DNA of 48,965 nucleotides from Lentisphaerae bacterium ADurb.Bin242 (GCA_002069785.1 MWCA01000041.1:1-48965); one strand, 5' to 3'; counted from the stretch's first letter, positions 39,862 to 48,965 are shown. Translations and numbers: made by a program. The notes: generated by a model from the letters alone, not told the origin.

Positions 39862-42000
39862 TTACCGGAGTTCGGAAATTTCCAGGTCGTCAAACCAGAA
39901 CCGGCCGCCCTTGACCATCCGTGCCGGTCCGAATGAAATATGCATGGTCCCGACCCGCTGAACTTCGGGAGTGACCGCAGAGAGGGTGAGAAGCGTCCAT
40001 TTTTTCTCCGGAATGACGGCTTCGGCCTCCCGGTAAAGGTTCATGAAATTCACCCAGGTTTTTCCGTCCTTCTCCCGCCAGCGGATGGTCAGGCAGACTT
40101 TTCCTTCCGGAGCCGCCTTTTCCTGAAGGACTTTCACACGAACCCGGAAGCATTGTCCCGGCTTGACCTCCACGATTTTCAGGAGGACCGCATTTCCCGG
40201 ATCAGCCAGATCCGCGTCGGGCGTTTTGTCAATCAGCACCGAGCCGCCTCCCACCGAAGGATCATGCCGGACAACCGCACGGCAGGAGGGATGCCTCCAA
40301 TATCCAAGCGGGTTGCGAACTGAAAAATCCTCCTTGACGGTTTGGCGCACTTCTTCCTTCCCTTCAGAAAGTTTCTTCGTGGAAAAATACCAGTCGGTCA
40401 CGACCTTATTTTCCCGGTGCCTGGCCAGAAGAACCTTCACCCGTTCCTTCTGGAGCTCCGTTTCGGTGTTTTCGAGCGCTTTCACCAGAAGGGAATCCAG
40501 TTCTTTCATCATGGCCGGACGGATCGCATCCATCCAGCGGTTGTCTCCGAACCGCATCCAGGTCCGTTTCAGATTCTCACGGAACCAGCTGCTTTCCGGG
40601 ACTTCTTTTGTCCAGAAGTGTTCCAGAATTTCATAATATTTCCGGAGACAGGGAGCGGCTTTTTTCCCGACGGCGCATTCATACCAGTCATCGAGAACGG
40701 CTTCCGGATTCCGCGCGGGATTCCAGAGCAGTTTCATGGCCAGATACGTTTTCGGACCTTCCTGAAAGGAATCGCCCGCGCCGTGGAGCTCCGCATAGTA
40801 ATACCGTACCTGGTTTTCCGCAAGGAGCCGGAGAGTTTCCGCATGATGTTTGAAGTAGACGCGGGGCAGCAGATAATACGGCCCGTAGAAATAGTCATAC
40901 CACCCGAGACTGCCGCTGCTCCGGCGCCATTGACGGAGGATTTGCAAGCCCTCTTTCTGTTTGCCGGGATTCAGCCAGGTATAGGTTTCCATGGTAAGAA
41001 ACGGCACCAGATGGGCATTCAGCTGGAAGTCATCCGGCAAACCGTGTCTGGAATAGTTGCCGAGAAAGCCGATCTTGAAGTCGCGCCGGACCTCTTTTTC
41101 CACAAGGGAAACCAGCGCATTGCAGAATCGGAGGTAATTGCCGTCCGGAGCGCTTTTGCATTCGGCGCATTCGCAGAAACCGCCGTTGTCGTTGATGCCC
41201 AGCGAAACAAAGTTCTCGTGTTCGGAATGGTTCAATATCCGGGCAAGCCGGGGGGCAAGAACACCGGGCAGTTCCTTCGCACTGAAACAGGGCTGCCATC
41301 CCATCAGCAGACTGCTGGAAGTCGGGACCATGCGTTTTCCGTTGTGGACCGGATAGAACCAGGGAAATTTTTCGGGAGAAGTATATGGATTCTTCGGATT
41401 CACCAGAATCCCCATCGCATGATGAAATCGCACCCGCTGGTGACGTCGGTGGAAACGCAGGAATTCGGCCTCGGCATCGTTATTATGCGGAATGGTGAGA
41501 TGCCGATGGAGAAACACCGGTTTTTCACGGATTTCCTTCGCCGGGACGGAAATATTTTTCAGGACGGGAATATGTTTCCCGAGCGGACCCGGAAAAAGAT
41601 ACCGGATTCCAAGGAAACGTTCGACGAATTCATAAACTCCCCATTCCAGGCCCGGCGCATTTCCGGCACGGATGGAAACGGTTCTGGAATCCGGGCAGGA
41701 AATGATGAATTCATCCTCGTCCAGGTCCTTTTCTTTCGCGCCCCCGAGCTGAATGACGACCGGCCCCGCCGCATCGGGAGCGCATGGAACCCGCGCACCC
41801 GAAACCTGTTCGATGGAATCCCGCAGGAATCCGGCAAGCTCGCGGGGCGTTTTCGCTTTGTTCGGATAAGCAAAGGTTCCATACGGAAGAGAGGTCTCTT
41901 CAAACCGGATGGCGCATTTCGGAACGCCGTTTTCAACCAGCGTCACGGCGTGAAGGGAAAGCATTCCCGCCAACAGCAAAAAAACAAATCCTTTTTTCAT
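39862..42000 (-). CDS. Secreted DUF4838 protein
   Basis: 712 aa with a signal peptide (MKKGFVFLLLAGMLSLHA). An N-terminal GH20-like accessory fold (about 30-140; TPRELAGFLRDSIEQVSG, WGVYEFVERFLGIRYLFPG) is followed by the DUF4838 TIM-barrel-like core (LGINDNGGFCECAECKS, WYDYFYGPYYLLPR, YYAELHG) and a beta-rich C-terminal CBM-like domain ending FWFDDLEISEL. These proteins are very common in Lentisphaerota and are taken as glycan-active; no catalytic acids are proven. It is the third gene of an operon with the prepilin-like protein (13 nt) and the TIM-barrel protein. Confidence 0.85.
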   Translation of the reverse strand: MKKGFVFLLLAGMLSLHAVTLVENGVPKCAIRFEETSLPYGTFAYPNKAKTPRELAGFLRDSIEQVSGARVPCAPDAAGPVVIQLGGAKEKDLDEDEFIISCPDSRTVSIRAGNAPGLEWGVYEFVERFLGIRYLFPGPLGKHIPVLKNISVPAKEIREKPVFLHRHLTIPHNNDAEAEFLRFHRRHQRVRFHHAMGILVNPKNPYTSPEKFPWFYPVHNGKRMVPTSSSLLMGWQPCFSAKELPGVLAPRLARILNHSEHENFVSLGINDNGGFCECAECKSAPDGNYLRFCNALVSLVEKEVRRDFKIGFLGNYSRHGLPDDFQLNAHLVPFLTMETYTWLNPGKQKEGLQILRQWRRSSGSLGWYDYFYGPYYLLPRVYFKHHAETLRLLAENQVRYYYAELHGAGDSFQEGPKTYLAMKLLWNPARNPEAVLDDWYECAVGKKAAPCLRKYYEILEHFWTKEVPESSWFRENLKRTWMRFGDNRWMDAIRPAMMKELDSLLVKALENTETELQKERVKVLLARHRENKVVTDWYFSTKKLSEGKEEVRQTVKEDFSVRNPLGYWRHPSCRAVVRHDPSVGGGSVLIDKTPDADLADPGNAVLLKIVEVKPGQCFRVRVKVLQEKAAPEGKVCLTIRWREKDGKTWVNFMNLYREAEAVIPEKKWTLLTLSAVTPEVQRVGTMHISFGPARMVKGGRFWFDDLEISELR

Positions 42001-42013
42001 GGAAAATTCCTCC

Positions 42014-42691
42014 TCAATACACTTTCCAGGGCGGTTTCTGCGATGAATAAATCAGGTAGCTGACATATCCGACATGTCCGTCGACAAACACCGCATGAGA
42101 ACCGTTCCCGTGATAGGCGGCCACCTTGTTCGGAGCCGCCGTGAAATACCCCTGGGCGCCGATCCGGGTGCGCTGCTGCGATCCTTCTTCCGGAACCTGT
42201 GTTTTGTCGGCATACATCTCGTCGGAGGCATCCGCAAGAAAGAAAAAATTCCCCGGCTGCGTGATTTTCGTCCTGGGAATATTCAGGGTTTCCGGATAGA
42301 AATACGCACTGTATCCATACGAGGAAAGATTCTTCCCGTATTTCTCATAATTCAGCGGCTTGACCAGTTTGTTCAGCACGGGGTCGCGCGGACACATAAA
42401 CGTTTTGTCCATGGGATCACTCCATTTCGCATTCTTGAGCGTCTGAATCAGAACCAGATGAAAAACGGGCCCGCCGCTGGCCGGACCGAAATAATGCCAG
42501 TAGCGTTCCTTGTTGGAAGAAAGATAGTTTTCCGCCATCAGGGAAATCTGTTTGAGATTTCCGATGCATTGAATCCCCTGTGCTTTCTGTCTCGCCGCGT
42601 TCAGGGCGGGCAGCAGCATCCCGGCCAGAACCGCAATGATCGAAATCACAACGAGGAGTTCGACCAATGTGAAAGAAGCATTTTTTTTCAT
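42014..42691 (-). CDS. Prepilin-like protein (DUF1559/pseudopilin family)
   Basis: 225 aa from ATG 42689-42691 ([11 protein letters not shown]); the longer frame adds 27 residues with no ribosome site. [20 protein letters not shown] is a type IV prepilin/pseudopilin N-terminal helix (Phe+1, Glu+5), followed by [16 protein letters not shown] and a mixed soluble domain ending near [15 protein letters not shown], typical of the H-x-G-h-x-x-FVDGHV family end. Lentisphaerota have many of these. It lies between two glycan-related genes, suggesting a surface-exposed part of a glycan-degradation system. Confidence 0.9.
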   Translation of the reverse strand: MKKNASFTLVELLVVISIIAVLAGMLLPALNAARQKAQGIQCIGNLKQISLMAENYLSSNKERYWHYFGPASGGPVFHLVLIQTLKNAKWSDPMDKTFMCPRDPVLNKLVKPLNYEKYGKNLSSYGYSAYFYPETLNIPRTKITQPGNFFFLADASDEMYADKTQVPEEGSQQRTRIGAQGYFTAAPNKVAAYHGNGSHAVFVDGHVGYVSYLIYSSQKPPWKVY

Positions 42692-42710
42692 TTCAAACCG
42701 CCTTTCCTGG

Positions 42711-43700
42711 TTAATGAACGGGGCAAACCTCCGGCTCGGCTCGAGGACCGGCCAGGGTCGGCCTGTGTTCATGAATCATTTCTGAAACCGCATCCATGGT
42801 GAATTTCTGAATCCGTTCGGCCGATTCGTTGTTGTGTCCGTAGTAATAACAGGAGAGATGGTCCGGACAGACTTCCCGAAGCGTGAGGAGCAACTCCTTT
42901 TCATACGCTTCGAATTCGGAATCGGGAATCAGGATGTTTTCAATCAGGGCAAACGTTCCGCCCCCGTCGCGGCGGGCTTCTTCGCACGTGCGCGGCCACA
43001 TCTGCCGGACGGTGGGCTTGACGCGCCGCGGCGGCTCGTGAAAGTAACTCTGCTCGCAACAGGTGCCGTCGAACCCGGTGAAGTCGATTCCGGGAATCCG
43101 GGAACATTGTTTCGTGAAGTCCGGCGGAGTATTAGGCATGTTGAAGATCGTCATCACCAGAGACGGACGGATTTCTCTGGCGGCACGGGTCAGGCACGTC
43201 AGGTATTCCAGCATGCCGGAGAACATGTCCCCGCGGGTCGGAGCCTTGCCGTATTTCCGGAGAGTGTCCGGATGAAGGCTGATGACGCCCGCCTGTTTCG
43301 GTTCATCCCAGATGACTCCGTCAACGTCAAAGGAGGCGACGATCTTCCGGATGAATCCCTCCGAGAACTCCAGGAACGCGGGCGATTCGAGGCACCCGAG
43401 GAGAGGATGTCCCGGGACCTGGCATTCGGGATGCTCGGCCAGCCACAGCCCCGGCATGAGCGGCGCGCCCGCGAACCGTCCGCCGAACCGGCTCGGAATG
43501 ACAAACACTTTCAGGCCGTGCTTGTGCGCCAGATTCACCTGCTGCTCGAAAGTCCGCATGGAATAAACCGCTTCGCTCTCGCAGAAAGACAAATCCACGG
43601 CATCGAACCCGATTTCGCGCATATCCGCAAAAACCCGCTCCCAGTGCGACGGGATCACCGTCCAGTTTCCATAGCTCAGACAATATGCCGAAAGAATCAT
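42711..43700 (-). CDS. TIM-barrel protein, probable glycoside hydrolase-like
   Basis: 329 aa from the ATG at 43698-43700 ([13 protein letters not shown]); the frame above it starts from TTG. The start [20 protein letters not shown], the middle [11 protein letters not shown] and [18 protein letters not shown] read like successive beta strands of a GH-type TIM barrel, with Asp/Glu at strand ends (DEP). No signal peptide, so it is cytoplasmic. The exact GH family is not recognised. It leads the three-gene operon, behind a consensus promoter and an 8-codon leader ORF. Confidence 0.65.
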   Translation of the reverse strand: MILSAYCLSYGNWTVIPSHWERVFADMREIGFDAVDLSFCESEAVYSMRTFEQQVNLAHKHGLKVFVIPSRFGGRFAGAPLMPGLWLAEHPECQVPGHPLLGCLESPAFLEFSEGFIRKIVASFDVDGVIWDEPKQAGVISLHPDTLRKYGKAPTRGDMFSGMLEYLTCLTRAAREIRPSLVMTIFNMPNTPPDFTKQCSRIPGIDFTGFDGTCCEQSYFHEPPRRVKPTVRQMWPRTCEEARRDGGGTFALIENILIPDSEFEAYEKELLLTLREVCPDHLSCYYYGHNNESAERIQKFTMDAVSEMIHEHRPTLAGPRAEPEVCPVH

Positions 43701-43716
43701 TTCTTTTTCCCTCTTT

Positions 43717-43743
43717 TCATTTTCTTGCAAAATACGGTTGCAT
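43717..43743 (-). CDS. Possible 8-codon leader ORF
   Basis: Minus strand ATG at 43741-43743 behind GAGGAGG encodes MQPYFARK and stops 16 nt before the TIM-barrel start codon. The ribosome site is stronger than that of the main gene. It could couple translation or act as a leader peptide; it could also be chance. Confidence 0.35.
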   Translation of the reverse strand: MQPYFARK

Positions 43744-43765
43744 TCTTTTCCTCCTCTTTTATATT

Positions 43766-43794
43766 ACTATAAGCAGAAAAACCGTCGATTGCAA
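43766..43794 (-). promoter_or_regulatory. Promoter of the TIM-barrel/prepilin/DUF4838 operon
   Basis: Minus strand TTGCAA (43789-43794), 17-bp spacer, TATAGT (43766-43771). It lies in the divergent gap with the AraC gene at 43858, so that AraC is the likely regulator. Confidence 0.65.
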
Positions 43795-43857
43795 CTGTTT
43801 CCGCATGGACTTTTTTTTCAAATCATGTTACAAATCTGCTCATAAAGGGGAAACGGC

Positions 43858-44700
43858 ATGATCATCTGGCTGGACCACATCCACCGCGTGAACTCACGGA
43901 TCGAACCGCTGAACCGGGTCGGATTTCTGAAAAAGAAGAATTATCCCGTCGACCGGACTTTCGACCATCTGGCGTTCTCCTGTATCCTCGGAAAAAAAAT
44001 CGAGGTGGAACTGCACGATCGCGAAGGGGAAATCCGGCTCCGGGAACCTTGCTGCCTGCTGGCCATGCCGGGACAAAACCGCAAACTGATTCCGCATTTT
44101 CCTTTCGACGAATTTTATTTTGTGTTTGAACAGCCGTCCGTTCCGCTGCTTTTCCATGAATCGCCCCCTCTTTTACCGCCTCACCAGATGATTCCGCTGG
44201 AAAAAGTCCCGCTCATCAGGGATTACATTCGGCTGATGCTGAAATTGCTTCGCCGGAGGCTTTCGGGGAGTTTGTGCTCGCAACTGGATCACCTGGCCTG
44301 TTCCATCCTGGAATCCACCTATTGGAACCGTTCCGGCGAGCCCCATGTCCGGCAGGATGTGAAAATGACGGCGCTGGAGGATTACATCCACCGGAATTAC
44401 CACAAGACCCTGGATATGGATGCGCTGGCGCGGAAATTCGGGATGAGCTACGCCACATTCCGGCGGCTGTGGGCGTCGCGTCACAAGCATCCTCCGCACA
44501 CGGAAATCCTGCGGCTGCGGAACCGCGAGGCAAAAGAGCTTTTGAAAGACCCCGGACTGCCTGTCGGAAAAGTGGCGGAGCTGGTCGGGTATGGAGACGC
44601 CCGGTATTTTTCCCGGTTCTTCCGGGCGCAGAACCGTATGACTCCCGGCGAATTCCGCACCCGGGAGCTGGCCAAAATTCCATCGGTCCCGCAGCCATGA
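43858..44700 (+). CDS. AraC family transcriptional regulator (1)
   Basis: 280 aa. An N-terminal beta-rich ligand domain (about 1-110) is followed by a double helix-turn-helix (about 175-275): ALEDYIHRNYHKTLDMDALA, then MSYATFRRLWASRHKHPP and the second HTH VGKVAELVGYGDARYFSRFF. The end FRAQNRMTPGEFR is the AraC signature. AAAGGGG precedes the ATG. It is divergent from the TIM-barrel operon, 157 bp apart, and is its likely activator, responding to a sugar. The ligand is unknown. Confidence 0.88.
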   Translation: MIIWLDHIHRVNSRIEPLNRVGFLKKKNYPVDRTFDHLAFSCILGKKIEVELHDREGEIRLREPCCLLAMPGQNRKLIPHFPFDEFYFVFEQPSVPLLFHESPPLLPPHQMIPLEKVPLIRDYIRLMLKLLRRRLSGSLCSQLDHLACSILESTYWNRSGEPHVRQDVKMTALEDYIHRNYHKTLDMDALARKFGMSYATFRRLWASRHKHPPHTEILRLRNREAKELLKDPGLPVGKVAELVGYGDARYFSRFFRAQNRMTPGEFRTRELAKIPSVPQP

Positions 44701-44776
44701 ACGGCTCCCCGTCTTCCACGGATTCCGGATGCAAAGTTCCGGTTTCCGGCTCCCCGTCCCGTTGGCTTCCGGAAAC

Positions 44777-45622
44777 TTACTTGTCATCTGGGAGGAGATG
44801 TTTCCGGTATTCCACGGGAGTGCGTCCCGTGTGCCGCTTGAACAGCCTCGAAAAAACCAGCGGGTTTTCCGCCCCGAGGCGGTCGGCAATCTCCTTGATG
44901 GACAAAGTTTTGTCCCGAAGCATGCAGACGGCATCGGCCACCCGGCGGCCATTGATGTAGCGGATGAGGGGCACCCCCATTTTGGCGGCAAACAGGTTGG
45001 AAAGATACGTGGGATTCAGCTTGGTGATTCCCGCCAGCGTGGTGAGCTCGATCCGTTCGGAGATATGCTGTTCGATGTACAGAAGCACTTCCAGAATCCG
45101 CTGGTCGCAGGTGGCCGGGTTGGACGCCGAGGCAAGAATATTCCTGAAAAACGGAGCCAGCAGAAGCGTGATGGCGGCGTCTGCCTCGAGCTTGTCCACC
45201 CCGGACGGCGGATATTTCATGAAATAGTACGGAGACTGGATCCGGATCAGGACCTTGAACATTTCCGTGAACAGCGTCGGGTCCGCCACCGGCATTTCAT
45301 ATTCGCAGCGGCCCACGTTGAAAATGTCCAGCAGGGTGCCCTGAATGTGCGCGTTGAAGTGAGTCCAGTATTTCAGCATGGAATGCGGACACCAGACTTT
45401 CGCCTTCACATAGGGAGGAAGCATGTAAATGAATCCGGGACGAAAATGCAGCTTCACATCCCCGAATTCCCCGAAAGCCTCCCCCTCCACGGGGAAGTAG
45501 AGGCGGCTGTACGGAATGATGACGAATTCCTTCCGGAAAAGTTCCGTGCGCCAGTGCCGATCCACCCGTTCGAGCCGGATGCAGGAAAAAGAAAATTTGA
45601 TATTTTCGAATAAGTGAAGCAT
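44777..45622 (-). CDS. AraC family transcriptional regulator (2)
   Basis: 281 aa. An N-terminal cupin-like domain (FVIIPYSRLYFPVEGEAFGEF, with PGFIYMLPPYV) is followed by AraC HTHs: YIEQHISERIELTTLAGITK, NPTYLSNLFAAKMGVPLIRY, LSIKEIADRLGAENPLVFSRLF, and the end KRHTGRTPVEYRK. It is divergent from the prepilin-like gene at 45761, and a perfect 19-bp palindrome lies between them. It is likely the regulator of that gene and the large TIM-barrel protein beyond. Confidence 0.88.
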   Translation of the reverse strand: MLHLFENIKFSFSCIRLERVDRHWRTELFRKEFVIIPYSRLYFPVEGEAFGEFGDVKLHFRPGFIYMLPPYVKAKVWCPHSMLKYWTHFNAHIQGTLLDIFNVGRCEYEMPVADPTLFTEMFKVLIRIQSPYYFMKYPPSGVDKLEADAAITLLLAPFFRNILASASNPATCDQRILEVLLYIEQHISERIELTTLAGITKLNPTYLSNLFAAKMGVPLIRYINGRRVADAVCMLRDKTLSIKEIADRLGAENPLVFSRLFKRHTGRTPVEYRKHLLPDDK

Positions 45623-45650
45623 TTTTCTGTAAAAAGGTCTCCAGATACTG

Positions 45651-45711
45651 TGTTTTTGTCACAAAAACAATGTGCTTTAGTCTTGTTTGCGATAAAATAT
45701 CATTCTATAAT
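45651..45711 (+). promoter_or_regulatory. Palindrome plus promoter of the 45.76-kb unit
   Basis: A perfect palindrome TGTTTTTGT C ACAAAAACA (45651-45669) lies 13 nt upstream of TTGTTT (45683-45688), 17-bp spacer, TATAAT (45706-45711). An upstream site spaced so fits an activator such as the adjacent AraC protein. Confidence 0.65.
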
Positions 45712-45760
45712 TGGTATTACAAGAGGTTTTTGAAAATTTCTCAAAGGAAAGGATTCCGGC

Positions 45761-46510
45761 ATGAAAAAGAAAAGAAAAATCCGCGGAGCACAGTGCCTTT
45801 TCACCCTGGTGGAACTCCTCGTTGTGATTGCAATCATCGCAATTCTGGCCGGAATGCTGCTGCCGGCGCTGAATTCCGCACGGGAAAAGGCGCGCGAAAT
45901 CAAATGCGCCGCCAACATGAAGCAGATCGGACTGGGCTTCAATCTGTATTTCGGCGACCACAACGATCAGTTTCCGAAAGTAAGCACGAGTTCTTCCCCC
46001 GTTCTGTCCTGGGTGACGCAGACGGCGGAATACATTTATTCCAAACCGGTTCCATCGCAGAATTATCCGAAGACCGTCTTCATGTGTCCGTGCGACCAGC
46101 ATAAGTGCGTAAACACCTCCGGGCTTCCGCTGGTGGGACCGCAGTACGTGCTGTATGGCTACAACTATCAGCTCGGGGGACTCGCCAACCCGCAGGACTG
46201 GGGCGGAGCCGCAGCAATCCCGGCCATGACCACCAAGGCGATCCCGAACCCCTCCGCCCATCTGCTGGTTATGGACATTACGGGATACAACTGTACCGAC
46301 GGTCACCTGACCGCATGGATCGGAAACTGGATCAACACCACCACGCCGTTTGCCAGGCACCTCAAGAAAATGACGACGGTCATGTGCGTCGCCGGAAACC
46401 TCCGGACATTTCCCACACAGTATGTGCGGGGTCCCAACTGGGCCACCGCCAACTATACCTCCAACCAGCCCTGGAATATCAAGCTGCTGAAAACCGCGCC
46501 CACGCCCTGA
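45761..46510 (+). CDS. Prepilin-like protein (DUF1559/pseudopilin family)
   Basis: 249 aa. A basic start (MKKKRKIRG), then [20 protein letters not shown], the prepilin peptidase site with Phe+1 and Glu+5, [20 protein letters not shown], then a large soluble domain with Cys (MCPCDQHKC) and a Trp/Asn-rich end. There is no FVDGHV end as in its 42-kb relative. AAGGAAAGG precedes the ATG. It is followed by the TIM-barrel gene on the same strand (60 nt gap), repeating the pairing of a pseudopilin with a glycan-active protein. Confidence 0.88.
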   Translation: MKKKRKIRGAQCLFTLVELLVVIAIIAILAGMLLPALNSAREKAREIKCAANMKQIGLGFNLYFGDHNDQFPKVSTSSSPVLSWVTQTAEYIYSKPVPSQNYPKTVFMCPCDQHKCVNTSGLPLVGPQYVLYGYNYQLGGLANPQDWGGAAAIPAMTTKAIPNPSAHLLVMDITGYNCTDGHLTAWIGNWINTTTPFARHLKKMTTVMCVAGNLRTFPTQYVRGPNWATANYTSNQPWNIKLLKTAPTP

Positions 46511-46569
46511 TAAAAAAATTCACATAGAAATACAGAACGATCGCTATGGTAAAAGAAAGGAAGGCTCCG

Positions 46570-48965
46570 ATGCGAAAAGCCGCAATTCTCCTTTTCGCGC
46601 TGGCGGCGGCATTTGTCACGGCAGCGGAAAAACGTTATGAAACCGAGTTCACGAAAGACCTCAAAGTCGTTGCATTCTATCCGCCGGGGAGCAACAAAGG
46701 CTACTATCTCCCCGGACAGGACGCCCGGTTTATTCTCGCCGTGAAAAACAATACGGACAAGGCGCTTGAAACGGAATGTTTCATTCAGGTGAAAGACTAT
46801 TCCGGAAACGTCGTCTTCAAAGTGCCGGACATGAAAAAACAGCTTGCCGCGTCCGCCGCGGAGAAAATCGAATTCACCGTTCCCGCCCCGAAAACAAAGG
46901 GATATTTTCTGCTCGAAGCCCTGCTCAAAGCCGGGGGAAAGGACGCCGTTTCCACCCAGAGCGGCTTTGCCGTGGTCGATCCGATCGCAAAACGCGACCC
47001 GTTTTTCGGATTTGACCAGAACGGCATCTACGCTGAAATGCTGGAAGGCTACAAACTCATGGGCGCCGGGTCCCTGGGCGTCGGCATTCACCGTCCGTGG
47101 ATCAAAACGGCCGATGACGTCGATAAAGCTCTTCAAACGGGGTACTGGCCGAAACTCCTCCAGTCGGACGATTTCAAACTGGTGTTCCATGTGTCTCCCA
47201 CCTTCCGGAAAACGCCCGAAACCGATGAACGCCTCAAAAATGGACTGCCGGTCCTCACGGACGCCGAGCTGGAACACATGAGGCAGTACATCGAACGCGT
47301 CGCCACGCTCACCAAAGGACGCATCCGCCTGTTTCTCGTTCAAAAAGAAATCGACGCCCAGTTCAGGCACAGCGATGCCGAAGGCGGCGGCGCGGCGGTC
47401 CTGTCCAACTATGTGACCCTGACCCGGCTGATTTACAGAACCATCAAAAAAATCAACAAGGACGCCAATGTGGCGGTGCTCGGAATCATGGGCATCGATT
47501 ACCACAACACTCCCCAGCCGTTCGCTTTGAGCAAAATCGTTCTGGACGACCTCAAGGACGACTTCGACCTGTTGTGCATCGACGCCTACAACGGCAACTG
47601 GAACGGAGTCACCGGACCGTTCCCCCTGCCGGAAAACGGACTCCGCAACTTTCTGGTCGATACGGCAAAGCTCTCCGCCGCCTACAAGCGCCCCGGCTTC
47701 GTCCTCAACGCCGAACGCGGATACTGCTACGACTACTTTGCCCCGTTCGACGCGCCCATCGCAAAGCAGGTGGCCGACTACACGGCCCGCAGCCTGATCA
47801 TCAACAAGTCAGCGCCGTCGCCCTATTTCTCCTGGCATATGGCGTCGAGCTACGGCGCGATCTGGCGCCTGAATACGAAAAAGGCCGATCCGTCCAAGCC
47901 GATCGGGGAAATGTCCATCGGCTGGAAAACCATCAACGATGAAAACGGGAAATATGCCAGCGTCCCGAAACCCGCCGGAGTGGCCTACGCCGTCGCCGCG
48001 CGGGAATTGGCCTTTGCCAAGCCCGTCGACGAGATCATCATCGGGGCAAACATTTATTGCTACACCTTCACCCGGCCGGATGGATCGAGCCTGGCCGCCC
48101 TCTGGAGCATCGATGAACCGGCGAAAATCGTCCTCACACTGCCCGGCCCCTCCGTGACCACCAACATGATGGGCAATAAGGCCGAGCTCCAAACCGGGAA
48201 GAACACGCTCACACTCACCGGATCGCCGGTTTACCTTTCCTCCAAAACTGTTCCGGAAAAACTCGCAAAAGTCATCCGCGGCGCCGAACTGCCGAACCTG
48301 GTCCCGCTCGTCGCCCAGGGATACCGGAACAGCGCCGATACCGCGCTCGTTTTCCTGCGCAACCTGGAAAACCGCGAACAGAAAGGAACGCTGGAAATGC
48401 CCGACGGAACAAGGGTTTCCTTCACCCTGCCGCCGCTGGAATCGTCCATCCTGAGCACAAAGGCTTCCCCGGAAATGAAAGGAATCCGGAACGCCTTCCT
48501 CGTCACCGCCGACGGCAAACGGCTGGAAGCGCCGCTCGACTTCGACTTCCTCCCGGTTCCGAAACTGGCAAACAAACCGGTCTTCGACGAAACCGGCGCC
48601 TGGTTCGCCCCGCTGAAAGGCGGCAGTCTCGTGACCCCGGACAACGTCTTCCCGAAGTCGGCCATGATCCCGGAAATGAACCTCTTCAAGCTCGACGGTT
48701 CGGATATTTCCGCGCAATACTGGCTTGCATACGATGCAGAGAATCTTTACCTCGCGGTCAAAGTCAGGGACCCGAAACATCTTCAGCGCTGCACCGGAGC
48801 CGACATTTGGAAAGAAGACCTTCTCCAGTTCGTGATCTCCACCCGCGAACTGCCCCCGAAGCGCATCCGCGCCAGAACGGAAAACACCTCGTTCGGAAAA
48901 CAGGATTACAACATCGGGCTGGCCCTGACGGAAAAAGGCAAGGAAGTGTTCCGCTGGAGCGGCGG
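46570..48965 (+). CDS. Secreted TIM-barrel protein with CBM9-like domain (3' end outside window)
   Basis: At least 798 aa, running off the right edge. The start is ATG 46570, with AAGGAAGG six bases upstream and a signal peptide MRKAAILLFALAAAFVTAA. A beta-sandwich (about 25-125) is followed by a TIM barrel (about 135-520; GVGIHRPWIKTADDVDKAL, LFLVQKEIDAQF, LCIDAYNGNWNG, FVLNAERGYCYDYF) with GH-A-clan-like Asp and Glu residues. A further beta region leads to a CBM9-like module (DISAQYWLAYDAENLYLAV, then WKEDLLQFVIS). Likely a secreted polysaccharide-active enzyme. The GH family is not recognised. Confidence 0.78.
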   Translation, partial: MRKAAILLFALAAAFVTAAEKRYETEFTKDLKVVAFYPPGSNKGYYLPGQDARFILAVKNNTDKALETECFIQVKDYSGNVVFKVPDMKKQLAASAAEKIEFTVPAPKTKGYFLLEALLKAGGKDAVSTQSGFAVVDPIAKRDPFFGFDQNGIYAEMLEGYKLMGAGSLGVGIHRPWIKTADDVDKALQTGYWPKLLQSDDFKLVFHVSPTFRKTPETDERLKNGLPVLTDAELEHMRQYIERVATLTKGRIRLFLVQKEIDAQFRHSDAEGGGAAVLSNYVTLTRLIYRTIKKINKDANVAVLGIMGIDYHNTPQPFALSKIVLDDLKDDFDLLCIDAYNGNWNGVTGPFPLPENGLRNFLVDTAKLSAAYKRPGFVLNAERGYCYDYFAPFDAPIAKQVADYTARSLIINKSAPSPYFSWHMASSYGAIWRLNTKKADPSKPIGEMSIGWKTINDENGKYASVPKPAGVAYAVAARELAFAKPVDEIIIGANIYCYTFTRPDGSSLAALWSIDEPAKIVLTLPGPSVTTNMMGNKAELQTGKNTLTLTGSPVYLSSKTVPEKLAKVIRGAELPNLVPLVAQGYRNSADTALVFLRNLENREQKGTLEMPDGTRVSFTLPPLESSILSTKASPEMKGIRNAFLVTADGKRLEAPLDFDFLPVPKLANKPVFDETGAWFAPLKGGSLVTPDNVFPKSAMIPEMNLFKLDGSDISAQYWLAYDAENLYLAVKVRDPKHLQRCTGADIWKEDLLQFVISTRELPPKRIRARTENTSFGKQDYNIGLALTEKGKEVFRWSG

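Noticed and set aside
40342..42063. Plus-strand frame opposite the DUF4838 gene
   Set aside because: Antisense of a gene with signal peptide and known domain.
1..48965. CRISPR array, rRNA, insertion sequence or integrase
   Set aside because: No regularly spaced repeats, no rRNA-like sequence and no transposase or integrase frame were seen.

Overview
The window is a bacterial genomic segment with phage-derived DNA at its left end. From about 3.96 kb to the right end it looks like a Gram-negative member of the Lentisphaerota/PVC group (Victivallis-like). This is inferred from gene content, not from a marker gene: lpxA and an MsbA-type exporter, a SurA-like foldase, several prepilin-like proteins of the DUF1559 type, a DUF4838 protein, and secreted TIM-barrel glycan-active proteins.

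Layout. (1) 1-3.96 kb: tightly packed small minus-strand phage genes ending in a thymidylate-synthase-family enzyme, with a plus-strand lysis fragment (holin-like) at the extreme left. Both the last phage gene and the first bacterial gene are cut at about 3.96 kb, so this is either a prophage/recombination boundary or an assembly chimera. (2) 4-23.2 kb: housekeeping genes. They include a nitroreductase, SurA-like PPIase, lipoprotein, a 35-residue basic protein, lpxA, NagD-like HAD phosphatase, a Ser/Thr kinase, purU, panB, an S41 lipoprotein protease, msbA-like exporter, GT2, an FHA-pseudokinase, thyX, an M32 carboxypeptidase, araB and an iron-sulfur flavoprotein-like reductase. (3) 23.3-34.6 kb: an island-like plus-strand cluster. 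It holds a Ca2+ P-type ATPase, three TerD-family proteins, two TerY-type VWA proteins, a PP2C phosphatase, a TerY-associated kinase with zinc ribbon and FHA-like tail, a 3-TM protein, a VWA-zinc-ribbon protein and a small membrane ORF interrupted by an amber codon. It ends beside a tRNA-Gly(GCC). This is a Ter/TerY-P chemical-stress signalling module and the most interesting system in the window. (4) 35-38.5 kb: three tandem paralogous 4Fe-4S proteins (QueG-like) in an operon with an IclR regulator that has a visible promoter and operator. (5) 38.6-49 kb: a DapB-like reductase behind a duplicated promoter-like element; a three-gene operon (TIM-barrel protein, prepilin-like, DUF4838) with a possible 8-codon leader ORF; two AraC regulators; another prepilin-like protein; and a large secreted TIM-barrel protein with a CBM9-like tail that runs off the window.

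How the genes work together. In the Ter module the kinase and PP2C phosphatase would set phosphorylation of TerY/TerD complexes that bind Ca2+, while the ATPase would move Ca2+ across the membrane. The functional reading is inference from known Ter gene neighbourhoods. The phage enzyme carries the Asn-to-Asp change that in this family switches the substrate from dUMP to dCMP, which suggests the phage makes a modified cytosine. The host has its own ThyX.
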